Below, in pieces: positions 62,601 to 64,000 of a stretch of DNA of 64,000 bases. A program made the translations under genes and the position numbers. Under the pieces are notes generated by a model. It made no database searches. It saw only the letters and a program-made list of their open reading frames with translations, and was not told the DNA's origin. Source of the stretch: Fasciolopsis buskii (taxonomy: Eukaryota > Platyhelminthes > Trematoda > Plagiorchiida > Fasciolidae). The stretch is from the NCBI GenBank assembly GCA_008360955.1, contig LUCM01008331.1:402535-466534 (forward strand). The letters are read 5' to 3'. Within the stretch, counting starts at the first letter, position 1; each line of letters starts with the position of its first letter.

Positions 62601-63747
62601 TTAACTGGTTAACCTTTAAATATATGCATGAATGACTTGAGCGAAGTCTTCAAAAACATGTCATGATTATTAATTGTCACCCGAAGCCATGTCAGTATGC
62701 ACCGTAACAAGCATAGACAGCCTGATAAGTTCACCATTGGAAAGATTTGTCAATTGAATAGTGTTTTCCAGGCAGCATCATATGTTTATATCCTGCCTAC
62801 CTTTAAATAGTACTATATACAGCGAGACAGTTATACACGAACAGCATTCCTGGCAGATATTTCAAAATAAGATCGCCAATACTACTGCACAAAACAATGG
62901 TCAGGACGATCGACAGTTTGATGCGGTCTGGCGGTGGCTAAGCAACGGGACAAAATTGCTCCGGATTCGACTTCTCTCGCTGTCGATTATTTCATTAATT
63001 TGATAGAAATTCAATGACTGAGGCACGCCTAAAAAATTATCGGTCACTTCCATTTTATGCTAAATAAAGGATAAAAACGAATTTGTCCATAAAATTTGCT
63101 TTTAGCTTTTTAGCTCTCCTCCTTACCGAAGATCTGTTCTGATCTATTATTCGTCCAATAAACGTGAAATAATCTTCTCTGCTATTTGTCTCCGTAGCGT
63201 ATAAAGTGTTTTATAAGCAATGCATAATGTAATCCACAAATGTCTGGCATTACTTAGTCCAACAACAGTTTACCGTTGTGACTAAAAGTGCCACACTTTG
63301 CCTGGGTAGTTTTCCTTTCCGTTGAGACTCCTACAGACCTCATTGTTTATACTTCTGCGAACTCCGAATTCATCCCAAAGAGTACTCATAAAATATTCTG
63401 TATTTACATGTTTTATCCATTCCAGAGTTGTAGCATGACAATTTGGAGAGAGAGCAGGACAAATATGTTTTGATTCCGGTATCGGCTTACGCGGTGATCT
63501 AACCGAGCTCATTCTCGTAGATAAAATGGCATGGTGAATTGTTTTGAATACAATTATAGATGCCTCAACATATTATGGTCTGTGTGTGATTAATTTAATA
63601 AAGTGGCATCGATTTATTACTAGTCCACATGATCGGACACAACTAGCCACATTCTCCCAGCCTGGATTATCTAATGAAATTTGGGACATTTTGACAAATA
63701 TGCGGCCTAATTGTTGGACCACGTAAATAGGCACGAGAACATCCTTG

Positions 63748-63781
63748 CCATCTATTCGAGACCAGGGTCTCGAATAGATGG
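63748..63781. repeat. Perfect 16-bp inverted repeat with 2-base spacer
   Basis: CCATCTATTCGAGACC (63748-63763) is followed by AG and its exact reverse complement (63766-63781). As RNA or single-stranded DNA it would form a strong hairpin, though the tight loop forces the innermost pairs open. It is not flanked by an obvious coding region or T-run. Confidence 0.9.
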
Positions 63782-64000
63782 GTCTCCGTGAACAGTTCAA
63801 AACGTGTCTCCTGTTTCAAATTAAGGTATGGTAATTAAGTGTACACTTCAAATGAAGCAAGAATTTCAAGGCTGCAGAAGTCAAAGTCATTTGAGAAAAA
63901 TGGACAGGAAACCTTCGGTATTTAGTTGATCCATTCAAGGTACACATAATGATCCCATCTTAAATTCCACCCTGCCTGGCGGGGTATCGTTACTACCTTA

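Larger units (their letters stand above)
56362..64000. other. Region upstream of the first exon seen
   Basis: About 7.6 kb. The first visible exon starts in mid-codon, so this is expected to be an intron of the same gene. It holds tRNA-like SINE pieces near 56.77, 57.7 and 59.6 kb, a protein-like minus-strand patch at about 62060-62345 and a perfect inverted repeat at 63748-63781. No FN3 exon with matching phase was found; frames at 58778-58975, 59637-59912 and 63282-63512 were examined and lack splice support. Confidence 0.65.

Noticed and set aside
63282..63512. Minus-strand frame with ATTLEW as an upstream FN3 exon
   Set aside because: The pyrimidine tract has no AG in the right place, the only donor is weak, and the phase needed by exon 1 is not provided.

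Overview
This window looks like a piece of a metazoan genome, most likely a parasitic flatworm (trematode). It is AT-rich, has a 622-base assembly gap, and is almost entirely intron of one large gene read on the minus strand. The introns carry tRNA-derived SINE copies, one with a hammerhead-ribozyme-like tail, and broken non-LTR retrotransposon pieces. The trematode call is an inference from long introns, a candidate micro-exon and the hammerhead SINE style; it is not proven by any single marker.

The gene: fifteen proposed minus-strand exons run from 56361 down to the left edge and encode about 1,375 residues. They form a tandem array of roughly ten divergent fibronectin type III (FN3) domains, dense in N-glycosylation sequons, with no Ig, kinase, phosphatase or clear transmembrane segment in the part seen. 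Both ends lie outside the window. The exon model rests on GT/AG sites, on codon phases that match at every junction, and on FN3 strands that become continuous only after splicing. Exon order (5' to 3'): 56361-56152, 49492-49368, 45359-45332 (28-nt micro-exon), 44904-44693, 39575-39296, 34602-34481, 32614-32132, 25129-24926, 17600-17232, 16001-15477, 13500-13170, 11419-11073, 4585-4164, 667-427, 229-<1. The product is probably a secreted or cell-surface adhesion or receptor ectodomain; I cannot name the orthologue.

Layout: 1-17.6 kb is the exon-dense 3' part (eight exons), including the gap at 10042-10663. 17.6-56.4 kb has longer introns holding SINE copies (18.6, 20.5, 29.5, 35.0, 35.9, 49.8, 54.2 and 55.2 kb), retroelement relics (19.4, 43.0 and 52.7-53.1 kb) and AT microsatellites. 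56.4-64 kb is upstream of the first exon seen; it has SINE-like pieces, an unexplained protein-like minus-strand patch near 62.2 kb and a perfect 16-bp inverted repeat at 63748-63781, but no further exon I could support. I found no convincing plus-strand gene, rRNA, true tRNA or CRISPR array.
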